NCBI GenBank assembly: GCA_963837445.1 | Contig: CAWINK010000016.1 | Coordinates: forward strand, 372,001-436,000 | Length of the DNA stretch: 64,000 nt | Source: JACVRW01 sp963837445 | GTDB lineage: Bacteria; Actinomycetota; Thermoleophilia; Solirubrobacterales; Thermoleophilaceae | Reading direction: 5' to 3' | In this document: piece by piece, positions 11,212 to 19,360 of the stretch | Layout: the number at the start of each line of letters is the position of its first letter | How positions within the stretch are numbered: position 1 is the first letter of the stretch | The notes under the pieces: model-generated | Told to the model about the DNA's origin: nothing | The model's database searches: none | What the model saw: the letters and a program-made list of their open reading frames with translations, nothing else | Position numbers and translations under genes: made by a program

Positions 11212-12629
11212 ACTACGAACCGGTCATCGGCATCGAGATCCACGTGCAGCTGCGCACCCGCACGAAGATGTTCTGCGGCTGCGCGCTCTCGTTCGGTGAG
11301 GAGCCGAACACGCTCGTCTGCCCGGTCTGCCTGGGCCACCCGGGCACGCTGCCCGTGACGAACGCGGAGGCGGTCCACTACGCGCTGATGATCGCGATGG
11401 CGTTCGACTGCGAGATCGCCCCGCGCTCGATCTTCCACCGCAAGAACTACTTCTATCCGGACCTGCCGAAGGGCTACCAGATCAGCCAGTACGACATCCC
11501 GCTGGCGCGGCAGGGCCGCCTGGGCGACGTGCGCATCCACCGGGTGCACATGGAGGAGGACGCGGCCAAGCTGATCCACGCCGGGTCGTCGGGGCGCATC
11601 CACGGTGCCTCCACGAGCGTGGTGGACTTCAACCGCGGCGGCACGCCGCTGGTCGAGATCGTCACCGAGCCGGACCTCACCTCGGCCGCCCAGGCGGCGG
11701 ACTTCGGCCGCCTGCTGCAGGCCACGCTGCGGCGCATGGGCGTGTCCGACGTGAACATGGAGGAGGGCTCGCTGCGGATGGACGCCAACGTGTCGATCCG
11801 CCCCGCCGGCACGGCCACGCTCGGCACCAAGACCGAGCTGAAGAACATGAACTCGTTCCGGTTCCTCGAGCGCGGCATCGACGCCGAGATCGCGCGCCAG
11901 GAGCAGATGCTCCGCGACGGCCACGAGGTGGAGCAGGAGACGCTCCACTACGACCCGCAGAGCGGCACGCTCACCTCGCTGCGCTCGAAGGAGGAGGCAC
12001 ACGACTACCGCTACTTCCCGGAGCCCGACCTCGTGCCGATCGCGCCCACGGAGGAGATGCTCGAGCGGGCACGCGCTGCCCTGCCGGAGCTGCCCGCGGC
12101 GCGAGCGGAGCGCTTGGAGCGCGACCTGGAGCTGCCCGCCGAGACGGCGCGCCTGCTGGCGTTCCGCTCGGAGCTGGGCGACTTCTTCGAGTCCGCCGTG
12201 GCCGCCAGCGACAACGGTGACACGCGCATCCTCGCCAACTGGATGACGAACGAGCTGGCGGCGCGCATCGGCGATGCCGACCCGGCCACCACGAAGCTCG
12301 AGCCGGCCGCGCTGGCGAGCCTCGTGGCGATGGTGGGCGAGAAGCAGGTCTCGGCCGGTGCCGCACGCGAGGTGCTCGACGTGCTGGTGGCGGAGGGCGG
12401 CGACCCGGCGAGCGTCGTGGAGGCGAAGGGCCTCGGCCGGGCCGACAGCGGCGAGCTCGACCAGATCGTGGACCGCGCCATCGCCGACAACCCCGACGCG
12501 GTCGAGAAGATCCGCGCCGGCAAGGCCCAGGCGATCGGGGCGATCGTCGGCGCCGTGATGCGCGAGACCAAGGGCCGCGCCGACGGCGGCGAGGTTCAGC
12601 GCATGATCAACGAGCGGATCGGCGCGTAG
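11208..12629 (+). CDS. gatB: Asp/Glu-tRNA amidotransferase subunit GatB
   Basis: Kinase/transamidation subunit, 473 residues from the ATG that overlaps the gatA stop (ATGA). The N terminus MNYEPVIGIEIHVQLRTRTK and the zinc-site cysteines in MFCGCALSF and LVCPVCLGHPG are present. Further family segments are HRKNYFYPDLPKGYQISQYD, VDFNRGGTPLVEIVTEPD and a C-terminal YqeY-like tail domain. An open frame extends far upstream of the ATG, but that part is a shadow of gatA. Confidence 0.97.
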   Translation: MNYEPVIGIEIHVQLRTRTKMFCGCALSFGEEPNTLVCPVCLGHPGTLPVTNAEAVHYALMIAMAFDCEIAPRSIFHRKNYFYPDLPKGYQISQYDIPLARQGRLGDVRIHRVHMEEDAAKLIHAGSSGRIHGASTSVVDFNRGGTPLVEIVTEPDLTSAAQAADFGRLLQATLRRMGVSDVNMEEGSLRMDANVSIRPAGTATLGTKTELKNMNSFRFLERGIDAEIARQEQMLRDGHEVEQETLHYDPQSGTLTSLRSKEEAHDYRYFPEPDLVPIAPTEEMLERARAALPELPAARAERLERDLELPAETARLLAFRSELGDFFESAVAASDNGDTRILANWMTNELAARIGDADPATTKLEPAALASLVAMVGEKQVSAGAAREVLDVLVAEGGDPASVVEAKGLGRADSGELDQIVDRAIADNPDAVEKIRAGKAQAIGAIVGAVMRETKGRADGGEVQRMINERIGA

Positions 12630-12634
12630 CCCGC

Positions 12635-13096
12635 ATGAGCCGGACCATCCGCGTGGAGGAGTCGGTCCAGATCGCCAGGCCACCGGCCGAGGTCTGGAAC
12701 GCGATTGCCGACTACGCGCTTGACAGCGAATGGCGGAACGGGCTCCGTGAGATGACGCCAGATCCGCCGGGCCCGCCATCGGTGGGCACCAAGGTTCGCG
12801 AGGTCGTCCGGTCCTCCGGGCGCGACTACGTCGCCGACTGCACGGTCACGGAGCTCGAGCCCGGCGTCTCGTACCGCTTCGCCGGCACCGGGACGATCGG
12901 CGGTCTCGAGGGTGGCCGAGCTGTCCGTCCCGACGCCGCCGGCGGCGGCGCCGTGTTCACCTACACGATCGAGATGGAGCCCACGGGAGGCACGCGCCTG
13001 CTCAGCCCGCTGCTCGGCCCGATGGTCCGCTCGGGCCTGAAGAAGGATCTCGTCAGGCTCAAGGATCTGATGGAGAGCCGGCCAGCCGCGAGCTAG
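12635..13096 (+). CDS. SRPBCC family (polyketide cyclase/START-like) protein
   Basis: A 153-residue protein of the START/Bet v1-like SRPBCC fold, which binds hydrophobic ligands. The beginning VEESVQIARPPAEVWNAIADY, the internal TKVREVVRS and the final helix LKKDLVRLKDLMES follow the family pattern. The substrate is unknown. It starts 5 bases after gatB and may be carried on that transcript. Its TAG stop overlaps the TAG stop of the opposite-strand small gene through a shared CTAG. Confidence 0.8.
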   Translation: MSRTIRVEESVQIARPPAEVWNAIADYALDSEWRNGLREMTPDPPGPPSVGTKVREVVRSSGRDYVADCTVTELEPGVSYRFAGTGTIGGLEGGRAVRPDAAGGGAVFTYTIEMEPTGGTRLLSPLLGPMVRSGLKKDLVRLKDLMESRPAAS

Positions 13097-13287
13097 CGCC
13101 GGCGGCGTCCCCGGCTGCGGCCGCTGGCACTCCCGCCGCTCAGCAGTCCGCCGATGAAGCCGGACGCCTGCGCGGCGAGTCCGCCGCCGCGCGAGTTGCC
13201 GCGCGTGTTGCCCTGACGCCTGCCGGTGACCTGCCCGAGCGTGCTGCGGACGTTGTCCAGGAGGCTCTGATTTCTTGTTTTGGCCAT
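13093..13287 (-). CDS. Small basic hypothetical protein
   Basis: A 64-residue strongly basic protein starting MAKTRNQSLLDNVRSTLG. A Gly/Arg/Asn-rich linker, a short hydrophobic segment (GFIGGLLSGG) and a terminal Arg cluster (RSRGRRRR) follow. No family is recognised; such basic tails could bind nucleic acid, but that is speculation. The ATG at 13287 is preferred to the more distant GTG at 13344. It is convergent with the SRPBCC gene and divergent from the 13338 gene. Confidence 0.5.
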   Translation of the reverse strand: MAKTRNQSLLDNVRSTLGQVTGRRQGNTRGNSRGGGLAAQASGFIGGLLSGGSASGRSRGRRRR

Positions 13288-13324
13288 GCTCTCGCCTACC
13301 CGGTGAAGCGCTTGCGAACCGGCG

Positions 13325-13330
13325 TATCCT
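13325..13330 (+). promoter_or_regulatory. Putative -10 box of the 13338 gene
   Basis: TATCCT is separated by 7 bases from the ATG at 13338, matching the leaderless promoter pattern. Confidence 0.55.
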
Positions 13331-13337
13331 GAATTCC

Positions 13338-13562
13338 ATGGCACGACTCATTCGCATGGACGGGACCGGGCACACGACGCTTGCCGAGTGGTCTGTCGAG
13401 GACGACGCCGCCTTCGAGGCGGCGGTGCGCGAGTTCGCCGGGCAGCAGGAGCTCGGGTACATAGGCACGGTTCCCGATCGGCCCGGGAAGGCCACGCACG
13501 TGCGCGAGCTTCCGCGCGACGCCGACATGGTCATCCTACGGCGTCCAATTGCAGGCGGGTAG
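13338..13562 (+). CDS. Small hypothetical protein (74 aa)
   Basis: A 74-residue protein beginning MARLIRMDGTGHTTLAEW. It contains VEDDAAFEAAVREFAGQQELGYI and ends with ADMVILRRPIAGG. The pattern of a short conserved N terminus and a DADMVILRRPIAGG end looks like a small sensor or ligand-binding module found in Actinobacteria, but I cannot name it. The start is supported by the -10 box 7 bases upstream. It is divergent from the small basic protein gene. Confidence 0.7.
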   Translation: MARLIRMDGTGHTTLAEWSVEDDAAFEAAVREFAGQQELGYIGTVPDRPGKATHVRELPRDADMVILRRPIAGG

Positions 13563-13596
13563 TGGGCAAGCACGGGGCTCTGCCCGGTGCGCAGCC

Positions 13597-14256
13597 ATGC
13601 CGGTCCAGGCCCTTCCCGAGCTCGCCTCGGTTCCGTGGCGCCAGCCCACCGATGCTCGCTGGCTGCGCCGCTGGGCGCGCATCTGGCACGCATGGACGCT
13701 GCTGTACACGGTGCCCTTCATCTGCGCCGGAGTGGGGATGATCTGGCTCGAGCCGCTGGCCACGCCGGTCGCGCTCGCCGCGTTGGCGCACGCCTGGATC
13801 ATTCCCGAGCTGTATGCGTTCCGGGGTGCGAGCGTTGTCCGGCCGAAGCGTCCGCGCGCCGAGGGGGGCGAGGCGCCCGCGACCGCGTTCCCCGGCGAGC
13901 CCGTCGCCCAGGGGCTGCTGGGCGACCTGCTCGGCCATGAGGAACGCGAGCTCCAGCGCGAGACCGGGCTCGCCCTGGAGCACGGCGAGCTCGGCGTCTG
14001 GCTGCTCGGCGAGGGCGGCGCGCTGCTGGTGTCGCCCGGGGGCCGCCGCGTGCACTGCTTCTGCGTCGGGGCCGTGGAGCGCGAGCTGCCGCCCTCCGAC
14101 CGGATAGCGCACCTCCTGCTCGCGCTGCGCGTGGACGAGGAGGGCTTCGCCACGGTGGCGAACCACGCATTCGCCGGGGCCCCGTGGCGGGTGGCTCGGC
14201 GCCTGCCGCGCCACATGCGGCCCGCCCTGGACGCGGCGCGGCGAGCGGCTGGATAG
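13597..14256 (+). CDS. Hypothetical membrane-anchored protein
   Basis: A 219-residue protein of unknown family. After about 30 residues come two hydrophobic segments (WTLLYTVPFICAGVGMIWL and PVALAALAHAWIIPELYAF), then a soluble part of about 140 residues. That part contains the AQGLLGDLLGHEERELQRETGL region and several HCFCVGAVERELP-like beta segments. The topology suggests a bitopic or hairpin anchor with a cytoplasmic domain. The ATG at 13597 was chosen as the first start giving the membrane segments a short N terminus. Its TAG stop forms the first half of the -10 box of the next gene. Confidence 0.7.
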   Translation: MPVQALPELASVPWRQPTDARWLRRWARIWHAWTLLYTVPFICAGVGMIWLEPLATPVALAALAHAWIIPELYAFRGASVVRPKRPRAEGGEAPATAFPGEPVAQGLLGDLLGHEERELQRETGLALEHGELGVWLLGEGGALLVSPGGRRVHCFCVGAVERELPPSDRIAHLLLALRVDEEGFATVANHAFAGAPWRVARRLPRHMRPALDAARRAAG

Positions 14257-14259
14257 CCT
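14254..14259 (+). promoter_or_regulatory. Putative -10 box of the NDH-2 gene
   Basis: TAGCCT precedes the GTG at 14267 by 7 bases. The first three bases are the stop codon of the upstream gene. Confidence 0.5.
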
Positions 14260-14266
14260 CGGGCGC

Positions 14267-15593
14267 GTGGCGTTCGACGTCGTAATCGCTGGCGGAGGAT
14301 TCGGCGGGCTCTACGCGGCGCGCCGGCTCGAGCGGCGGCTGCCGCGGCACAGCGCGCGCATCATCGTGGTCTCCGACGTGAACTTCCTGCTCTACTCGCC
14401 GCTCCTGCCCGGTGCTGCCGCGGGATCGCTCGAGCCGCGCCACGTGGTGGTGCCGCTCCGCGAGGAGCTCGAGTGGGCGGATCTGCGCCTGGGCCGGGTG
14501 ACCGGCGCCGATCCGGGTGTGAACGAGCTCTACGTGCGCACCCTCGACGAGCGCGACGAGACGCTTCGCTACGACCAGCTCATCGTGGCGCTCGGATCCG
14601 TCTCGCGCGTGCTGCCCGATACCCGGCCTGGCGGCGCACGCTCTCGGCTTCAAGACGCTCGCCGAGGCCATCGCGGTTCGCAACCGCGCGCTGCTCAACC
14701 TGGAGATCGCCGAGTCGCTGCCGGACGACGAGAGCCGGCGCGAGTACCTCACGTTCGTGTTCGTGGGCGCGGGCTACGCAGGGGTGGAGGGGATCGCGGA
14801 GCTCCAGGACTACGTGAACGCCACGATCGAGCGCTATCCGCGCTGCCGCGAGGCGGGCACCCGCTGGATCATCGCGGACATGCTCGACCGGATCATGCCC
14901 GAGATCCCCGCGAGCCTCGCGGAGTTCGCCTCCCAGGAGCTGCGCGGACGCGGGATAGAGCTGCGCACCGGCACCCGCCTCGAGAGCATGGACGAGCGCA
15001 GCGCGGTGCTCTCGACCGGCGAGCGCGTGCCCACGCGATCTGTCTGCTGGACGGCCGGAGTGAAGCCGCCCGCGATCGTACGGCAGCTCGGGCTCCCGCT
15101 CACGAAGGGCGGCCGCATCGAGACCGACTCCTTCATGCGGGTGCAGGGACAGCAGAACGTCTGGGCGATCGGTGACGCCGCGGCCGTGCCGGACCCCGCC
15201 CAGAAGCGCAGGGCGCCGAGCCCGCCCACGGCACAACACGCGATCCGCCAGGGGAGAGTGGTCGGGAACAACGTGGCGGCCGCTCTGGCAGGGAAGAAGT
15301 CGCGACCGTTCCGGTACCGGACGCTCGGAGTGTTCGTGGACCTCGGGCAGCACAAGGCGGTGGCCACGATGCTGGGGCTGCGCCTGCGCGGCTTCCCTGC
15401 ATGGTTCGCCGCGCGCAGCTACCACCTCGTGATGATGCCCGGCATGGCGCGCCGGGTGCGGCTTGCGGCCGACTGGACCGTCGGGCTGCTGTTCGGACGT
15501 GCGTCGGCCGAGCTGGGCCAGCTCGGCCACCCGCCCTCCCTGGAGACCTACCTCGACGAGGCCCGGCAGCCGGACGAGGCCCCCGGTCAGTGA
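14267..15593 (+). pseudogene. NDH-2-like FAD-dependent NAD(P)H dehydrogenase, frameshifted as sequenced
   Basis: Type II NADH:quinone oxidoreductase-like flavoprotein, which would pass electrons to menaquinone at the membrane without pumping protons. The first frame has the FAD site VVIAGGGFGGLYAARRL and NFLLYSPLLPGAAAG. The continuation (PGLAAHALGFKTLAEAI, then VFVGAGYAGVEGIAEL as the NAD site, and VWAIGDAAAVPDP as the second FAD motif) is in the next frame. One extra base near 14618 explains the break; without it the protein is 441 residues, normal for NDH-2. Both halves are well conserved, so sequence error is likely. Several menaquinone genes lie within 20 kb. The GTG start has a -10 box 7 bases before it. 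Confidence 0.82.
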
Positions 15594-16537
15594 GCGAGCT
15601 GGCCTTCCGCGAGGGTCGCGCGAGCGACCTGCAGGCCGTGTTCGAGCTGGGCGAGGAGGCCTGGGACGTGTCGCGGCGGGCCCGCGGGCTGCTCTCGCGT
15701 GAACACAGCCGCACGGAGGAGGAGCTGGGCGAGGACTGGAGGCGCGAGCGTCCGCTCATCGAGTTCCTCGCCGCGCAGGAGGGTGGGTGCTTCCTCGTCT
15801 GCGAGGAGGGCGAGGAGCTCGTGGGCTACGTGCTCATGGCGCACTTCGGCTCCATGGACGAGATGGCGGAGCTCTGGGTGGCTCCCACGCACGCGGGCCG
15901 TGGCGTGAGCAGCGGGCTGCTCGAGCGCTGCTGGCCCGAGTCGCCGACCCCTGACCTGGGCCGGCTCGTCGTGGCGGTGGGAACGCCGGCCGACCTGACG
16001 CTCTTCACCAAGTTCGGCGTGATGCCCGTGAGCGGCCACTGGCACATGCGTCACCGCGTGGAGCAGTACCTCGAGCAGCGAGCGCTGGAGCTCGATACCG
16101 CGGAGCCCGACGTGCACGTTCTGACCTCGGAGCGGGCGGTGGATGAGTGGAAGCGCCTCGAGCCGGACGCCATCGGACACGAGCGGCCGGCGCTGCACGA
16201 GTTCTTTGGCCGCACCCGCAACTGCCTCGCCACGGTCGACGCGGAGTCCGGGCGCGCCACGGGCCTCTGCTGGGTGAGCAACCTGGGAGAGATCGGGCCG
16301 GCGGTGGGGGAGCATCCCGAGGACCTCATCCCGGTGGTCCTGGCGGCGCTCGACCGTGTCGCAAAGATGCAGGAGCCGGAGACCTTCGGCGTCTTCTGCA
16401 CCACGGCGTCGTGGTGGCTGATCAATCGTCTGCGCGGACTCGGCTTCAAGATCTACTGGCCCGCCTGGATCATGTCGTCGGTCCCGCTGCCGGGGCTCGA
16501 CCGCTACCTGGCGACCCGTCCCGCAAGATTGCTGTGA
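15590..16537 (+). CDS. Tandem-GNAT acetyltransferase
   Basis: A 315-residue cytoplasmic protein. The N-terminal half is a GNAT domain with the beta-strand and acetyl-CoA loop ELWVAPTHAGRGVSSGLLERC. The C-terminal half (VHVLTSERAVDEWKRLEPD onward, with TGLCWVSNLGEIGPA) resembles a second, degenerate GNAT-like lobe. The substrate is unknown. The GTG start overlaps the stop of the NDH-2 gene (GTGA), so it is likely co-transcribed with it. Confidence 0.8.
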   Translation: MSELAFREGRASDLQAVFELGEEAWDVSRRARGLLSREHSRTEEELGEDWRRERPLIEFLAAQEGGCFLVCEEGEELVGYVLMAHFGSMDEMAELWVAPTHAGRGVSSGLLERCWPESPTPDLGRLVVAVGTPADLTLFTKFGVMPVSGHWHMRHRVEQYLEQRALELDTAEPDVHVLTSERAVDEWKRLEPDAIGHERPALHEFFGRTRNCLATVDAESGRATGLCWVSNLGEIGPAVGEHPEDLIPVVLAALDRVAKMQEPETFGVFCTTASWWLINRLRGLGFKIYWPAWIMSSVPLPGLDRYLATRPARLL

Positions 16538-16545
16538 CTCCCGCC

Positions 16546-16551
16546 TAGAAT
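16546..16551 (+). promoter_or_regulatory. Putative -10 box of the 16559 gene
   Basis: TAGAAT lies 7 bases before the ATG at 16559, a strong match to the local leaderless pattern. Confidence 0.55.
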
Positions 16552-16558
16552 CCCTGGC

Positions 16559-16729
16559 ATGGGACAAATGGCCTCAGATGCAGCCCGAAAGCTGCTCGCC
16601 GTAGCGGTTCTGATCGTCGCGGCGTATGTCCTGTTCAAGCTCGTGCTCGGCTTCGTCGCGGCGATTGCCTGGATAGCGATCGCAGTGGTCGCCGTCTTTG
16701 CCGTGATTTGGGCTCTGCGCGTGCTCTGA
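16559..16729 (+). CDS. Small membrane protein (56 aa)
   Basis: A 56-residue protein, MGQMASDAARKLLAVAVLIV onward, with two hydrophobic stretches (LLAVAVLIVAAYVLFKLVLG and VAAIAWIAIAVVAVFAVIW). The ATG is supported by TAGAAT 7 bases upstream, and the following gene begins 5 bases after the stop, so the two probably form an operon. No function can be assigned. Such short hydrophobic genes are easily missed by gene callers. Confidence 0.65.
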   Translation: MGQMASDAARKLLAVAVLIVAAYVLFKLVLGFVAAIAWIAIAVVAVFAVIWALRVL

Positions 16730-16733
16730 GCAG

Positions 16734-17009
16734 GTGACCTTCGTCGTCATCGCTTTCGTCTTCGGTGTCGCCACCGGCGCCATCGGAAAGATGAAGGGAA
16801 GCTCGTTCCTGATCTGGTTCCTGATCGGCGTCGCCCTGCCGGGCATCGGCATCTTCGCGGCGCTTCTCTACCGCTACGAGCAGGACGACCCGCTGCGGCA
16901 GTGCCCGGAATGCGGAAACGTGGTGCCGATCTCGGACCAGGTCTGCATGCGCTGCGGGGCCGATCTGCATTTCCCAGAGCCGGCCGGTCCCGCAGGAAAT
17001 CCGCTATGA
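16734..17009 (+). CDS. Membrane protein with C-terminal zinc ribbon (91 aa)
   Basis: A 91-residue protein with a GTG start. Two hydrophobic segments (TFVVIAFVFGVATGAIG and SFLIWFLIGVALPGIGIFAA) precede a zinc-ribbon motif CPECGN...CMRCGAD. The arrangement suggests a membrane-anchored zinc-binding domain in the cytoplasm. The partner and role are unknown. It sits 4 bases after a 56-residue membrane protein gene. Confidence 0.75.
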   Translation: MTFVVIAFVFGVATGAIGKMKGSSFLIWFLIGVALPGIGIFAALLYRYEQDDPLRQCPECGNVVPISDQVCMRCGADLHFPEPAGPAGNPL

Positions 17010-17026
17010 GCGCAAAAAACCGCTGG

Positions 17027-17032
17027 TAGACT
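17027..17032 (+). promoter_or_regulatory. Putative -10 box of ilvBN
   Basis: TAGACT lies 61 bases before the ilvB ATG. Transcription would start near 17039, giving a real 5' leader of about 55 bases, unlike the leaderless genes nearby. Confidence 0.45.
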
Positions 17033-17040
17033 GCCTTCCC

Positions 17041-17062
17041 CGGCTGGCTGCCCGGCCAGCCG
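17041..17062 (+). promoter_or_regulatory. Perfect 8-bp hairpin in the ilvB leader
   Basis: CGGCTGGC and GCCAGCCG flank a 6-base loop. The hairpin starts almost at the predicted 5' end of the ilvB mRNA and ends about 30 bases before its ATG. It could stabilise the mRNA, take part in regulation, or be a terminator of the upstream gene. There is no T-run and no branched-chain leader peptide was found. Confidence 0.5.
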
Positions 17063-17093
17063 CAATTTCCATCCCGAAAGGATCGCCGCCGTC

Positions 17094-18770
17094 ATGCGAG
17101 CCGTCGACGCCATCATGGAGTGCCTCAAGGCCGAGGGCGTGGACCATGTATTCGGCATCCCGGGGGGCGCGAACCTGCCCACCTACGACGCCCTGTACGA
17201 CGCCGGCCTGCGCCACGTCCAGTGCCGGCACGAGCAGGGCGCCGGGCACGCCGCGGAGGGCTACGCCAAGGCCTCCGGCAAGGTGGGAGTGGCGCTTGCC
17301 ACGAGCGGTCCCGGCGCCACGAACCTCGTGACCGCGATTGCCGACGCGGTGATGGACAGCGTGCCCACGGTGTTCCTCACCGGGCAGGTCCGCACCGACC
17401 TGATCGGCACGGACGGCTTCCAGGAGGCCGACATCTCCGGCATCACGATGCCGATCGTGAAGCATTCGATCATGATCCAGGACCCGCGCCAGATCCCGAA
17501 CGCGATCCATGAGGCATTCCACGTGGCGCGCACTGGACGCCCGGGCCCGGTGCTGGTGGACATCCCACAGGACCTCTCGCGCGCCGACATCTCGTACGAG
17601 CCGGTGGCGAGCGTTCACCTGCCGGGCTACCAGCCGACGACCGACGGGAACCTCAAGCAGATCCGGCTCGCCGCCAAGGCGCTGGCGAACGCGCGGCGCC
17701 CGGTGATCTACGGCGGCGGCGGCATCGTGAACGCGAACGCGTCCAAGGAGTTCGGCGAGCTCTGCGGGTCCGACCGCTTCCCGGTCACCTGCACGCTGAT
17801 GGGGCTGGGCGCCTTTCCCGCCGACGACGAGCAGTGGCTCGGGATGCCCGGCATGCACGGCACTCGCACGGCGAACTACTCGATGGACGAGGCCGACCTG
17901 ATCGTGGCCATCGGAGCGCGCTTCGACGACCGCGTGACCGGCAAGCTCTCGGAGTTCGCGCCGCGGGCGAAGTTCATCCACATCGACGTGGATCCGGCTG
18001 AGATCTCGAAGAACGTGCCGGCGCACATCCCGATCGTCGGCGACGCGAAGAACATCCTCCCCAAGCTCACCGCCGAGTACCGCGCGCTCGGGGCCGACCC
18101 GGCCCGGCTCGAGGGCTGGTGGCAGCGCATCAAGGGCTGGCAGGAGAAGTACCCGCTCGCCTACGACCAGACCGAGGACGGCGAGATCAAGCCCCAGTAC
18201 ATGGTTCAGGCCATGTTCGAGGCCACCGACGGCCAGGCGATCGTGACCTCGGACGTGGGCCAGCACCAGATGTGGGCGGCGCAGTACTACGGCTTCACGC
18301 GCCCGCGCCAGTGGATCAACTCCGGCGGCCTCGGCACGATGGGGTTCGGCCTGCCGTCCGCGATGGGCGCCAAGGTCGCGTGCCCCGACGACGACGTGGT
18401 CTGCCTGGCCGGCGACGGCTCGCTGATCATGAACATCCAGGAGCTGGCCACGTGCGTGGACGAGAGCATCCCGGTGAAGATCTTCCTGATGAACAACGGC
18501 CACCTCGGGATGGTGCGCCAGTGGCAGGAGCTGTTCTGGGACCGCCGCTACTCGGCGGTGAAGATGGGCGCGAGCCCGGACTGGGTGAAGCTCGCAGAGG
18601 CGTTCGGCGCCAAGGGCATGCTGATCACCGACAAGAAGGAGCTGGTGGGCGGCTTCAAGGACGCGCTCGCCGCCGAGGGCCCCGTGCTCGTGGACGTGCG
18701 CGTGACCCCCGAGGAGAACTGCTACCCGATGATCCCGGCAGGCCAGGCGGCACGGGACATGGTGGGCTGA
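17094..18770 (+). CDS. ilvB: Acetolactate synthase large subunit
   Basis: TPP- and FAD-dependent enzyme that condenses pyruvate (or pyruvate and 2-oxobutyrate) in valine, leucine and isoleucine synthesis. It has 558 residues, the usual length. The N-terminal TPP domain has VFGIPGGANLPTYDAL and the catalytic glutamate in RHEQGAGHAAEGYAKASG. The C-terminal TPP motif is GDGSLIMNIQELATCVDESI with KIFLMNN. A purine-rich ribosome site (AAAGGA, 17077-17082) precedes the ATG. ilvN follows 7 bases downstream. Confidence 0.96.
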   Translation: MRAVDAIMECLKAEGVDHVFGIPGGANLPTYDALYDAGLRHVQCRHEQGAGHAAEGYAKASGKVGVALATSGPGATNLVTAIADAVMDSVPTVFLTGQVRTDLIGTDGFQEADISGITMPIVKHSIMIQDPRQIPNAIHEAFHVARTGRPGPVLVDIPQDLSRADISYEPVASVHLPGYQPTTDGNLKQIRLAAKALANARRPVIYGGGGIVNANASKEFGELCGSDRFPVTCTLMGLGAFPADDEQWLGMPGMHGTRTANYSMDEADLIVAIGARFDDRVTGKLSEFAPRAKFIHIDVDPAEISKNVPAHIPIVGDAKNILPKLTAEYRALGADPARLEGWWQRIKGWQEKYPLAYDQTEDGEIKPQYMVQAMFEATDGQAIVTSDVGQHQMWAAQYYGFTRPRQWINSGGLGTMGFGLPSAMGAKVACPDDDVVCLAGDGSLIMNIQELATCVDESIPVKIFLMNNGHLGMVRQWQELFWDRRYSAVKMGASPDWVKLAEAFGAKGMLITDKKELVGGFKDALAAEGPVLVDVRVTPEENCYPMIPAGQAARDMVG

Positions 18771-18777
18771 GCGATGG

Positions 18778-19335
18778 GTGAGCCAGGGCACCAAGGAGGT
18801 TCTGAACCTCGAGGATCTGCAGGCGAGCGGCGGGATCCGCACAGGCCGCAAGCACATCCTGTCGATCCTCGTGGAGAACAAGCCGGGTGTGCTGGCGCGC
18901 ATCGCCGGCCTGTTCGCCCGGCGCGGCTTCAACATCGACTCGCTGGCTGTGGGCGCCACGGACGACACGTCGATCTCGCGCATCACGCTGACCCTCGACG
19001 GAGCGGCGCACCCGATCGACCAGGTCACGAAGCAGCTCCACAAGCTCGTCCACGTGATCAAGATCCGCGACCTCGAGCCAGAGGAGACCGTGGCCCGCGA
19101 GCTGGCGCTGTTCAAGATCTCGTGCCAGGACGGGGACGCCCGCGCCCAGGTGATGCAGTTCACCGAGATCTTCCGCGGCAAGACCGTGGACGTGTCGAAG
19201 CGCAGCGTGACCGTCGAGATCACGGGCACCGACGACAAGATCGAGGCATTCGAGGGCATGGTCCGCCCGTTCGGCCTGATCGAGCTGATCCGCACCGGCG
19301 AGATCGCCGTGGCGCGCGGCCGAAGCATCACCTAG
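18778..19335 (+). CDS. ilvN: Acetolactate synthase small (regulatory) subunit
   Basis: A 185-residue ACT-domain protein that activates IlvB and confers feedback inhibition by valine. The ACT signature is SILVENKPGVLARIAGLFARRGFNIDSLAVG-like, near residues 27-55, followed by the C-terminal domain with FKISCQDGDARAQVMQFTEI. The GTG at 18778 is used as start. It has a typical length and lies 7 bases after ilvB. The first 20 residues before the ACT domain are slightly longer than in many homologues. Confidence 0.95.
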   Translation: MSQGTKEVLNLEDLQASGGIRTGRKHILSILVENKPGVLARIAGLFARRGFNIDSLAVGATDDTSISRITLTLDGAAHPIDQVTKQLHKLVHVIKIRDLEPEETVARELALFKISCQDGDARAQVMQFTEIFRGKTVDVSKRSVTVEITGTDDKIEAFEGMVRPFGLIELIRTGEIAVARGRSIT

Positions 19336-19360
19336 CGGTATTTCGCCATGCTGTGGGGTG

